Position numbers and translations under genes: made by a program
In this document: positions 63,510 through 64,000 of the stretch, piece after piece
Numbering within the stretch: the first letter of the stretch is position 1
Layout of the letters: each line of letters starts with the position of its first letter
Notes under the pieces: model-generated
Seen by the model: only the letters and a program-made list of their open reading frames with translations
Database searches by the model: none
What the model was told of the DNA's origin: nothing
Origin: Streptomyces sp. NBC_00178
GTDB lineage: Bacteria > Actinomycetota > Actinomycetes > Streptomycetales > Streptomycetaceae
Length of the DNA stretch: 64,000 bases
Assembly: GCF_036206005.1 (NCBI RefSeq)
Contig: NZ_CP108143.1
Span: 7,221,501-7,285,500, forward strand
Reading direction: 5' to 3'

Positions 63510-64000
63510 CTGGCCTCGGAGTTCGAGACGTTCTGCGACCGCTGGGAGTGGGGTGTGCGGGCCCTGACGCAGAAGGGGGATCCAAGGACGTCTCGGGCGG
63601 GGGCCGTTTTACCCACATGACAATGTGGGCGCAGAACGTGCAGGGCCTGCGGAACCTGTTCTACCTCTCGACCGAGGCCAGCTACACGGGACAGTTCCCA
63701 GCCGGCAAGCCCCGTATGGACATGGAGCTGATCTCTGAGCACTCCGAGGGGATCATCGGCACGACCGGATGCCCCTCGGTTGGGTGTCATCCAGACCCGG
63801 CTGAGGCTGAACCAGTACGACGAAGCCCGAGAGGTAGCGGCCGCCTACCAGGACATCCTGGGCAAGGAAAACTACTACCTCGAACTGATGGATCATGGCC
63901 TGGATCTGGAGCGCAATGTCCGCGGGGACCTGCTGCGGCTGGCAAAGGACCTGAGCATTCCGCTGCTCGCCACAAACGATGCTCACTACGTCCTCGAGGA
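63510..64000 (+). pseudogene. DNA polymerase III alpha (DnaE-like) fragment, runs off the window
   Basis: The plus strand reads EFETFCDRWEWGV, then one frame over GGGRFTHMTMWAQNVQGLRN, LFYLSTEASYTGQFPAGKPR and MDMELISEHSEGIIGTTGCP. After another shift near 63780 it continues GVIQTRLRLNQYDEAREVAA, NYYLELMDHGLDLERNVRGD and IPLLATNDAHYVLEE. This is the PHP domain of bacterial replicative polymerases, including the TTGCPSG and NDAHY metal-site motifs. The N-terminal start is absent and two frameshifts are present. A second, plasmid-type dnaE relic is likely. Confidence 0.75.

Overview
The window reads as high-GC actinobacterial DNA, most likely Streptomyces: G/C-rich third codon positions, many GTG starts, Tat/Sec leaders of actinobacterial type, LacI/TetR/XRE/MerR regulators, long GC-rich terminators and insertion sequences of Streptomyces type. 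The density of broken transposases (IS5, IS630, IS110, ISL3, IS701, IS1380, Tn3 and perhaps IS21) and of frameshifted genes suggests an accessory chromosome arm or a linear plasmid rather than core genome. No rRNA, tRNA or CRISPR array was seen.

Layout. 1-3.6 kb: a truncated wrbA with a palindromic operator, a broken DUF4265 gene and a large membrane protein. 3.7-9.5 kb: a sugar locus with a LacI regulator, a LacI-type operator, an arabinose/fucose-isomerase-like enzyme and a secreted GH43 glycosidase. 10.5-13.5 kb: a small secreted I36-like protein, a nucleotide-metabolism-like protein and a DUF4157 protein of the kind linked to contractile injection systems. 14.3-19.2 kb: a redox cassette (XRE regulator divergent from AKR, zinc alcohol dehydrogenase, AKR and lipoprotein flavodoxin). 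19.2-28.6 kb: a TPR protein, a coupled secreted protein/lipoprotein pair, a PH-like membrane protein, a GNAT, a pentapeptide-like repeat protein, a YcxB-like protein and IS debris.

28.6-38.6 kb: a DUF6896-like gene abutting an IS5 element, a secreted protein divergent from a membrane-anchored XRE regulator, more IS remnants, three hypothetical proteins and a RecQ-type helicase. 38.6-43.7 kb: an SDR/TetR pair with a double operator, then a graveyard of regulator, PAS, Tn3 and SDR remnants, including an XRE regulator whose tail is Tn3 transposase. 43.7-47.2 kb: a repeat-rich leader, a MerR-like gene, and an IS630 element with near-perfect 29-bp ends that encloses an 88-codon passenger gene. 47.4-50.5 kb: a lipoprotein, a small membrane protein and an IS1380 transposase.

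51.2-54.1 kb: the C-terminal end of an RHS/YD-repeat protein followed by three very small membrane-protein genes, two of them overlapping by ATGA. IS630 and IS110 fragments cut it off upstream. This is the best candidate for an undescribed toxin/immunity-like module. 54.5-64 kb: two small secreted proteins, SRPBCC and methyltransferase pseudogenes, an IS5 element with a possible programmed -1 frameshift, an IS630 relic, a large SUKH-like protein, a TniQ-like fragment and a broken dnaE-like polymerase fragment running off the window.

Many of the frameshifts lie in or beside homopolymer runs, so some apparent pseudogenes could be sequencing errors.
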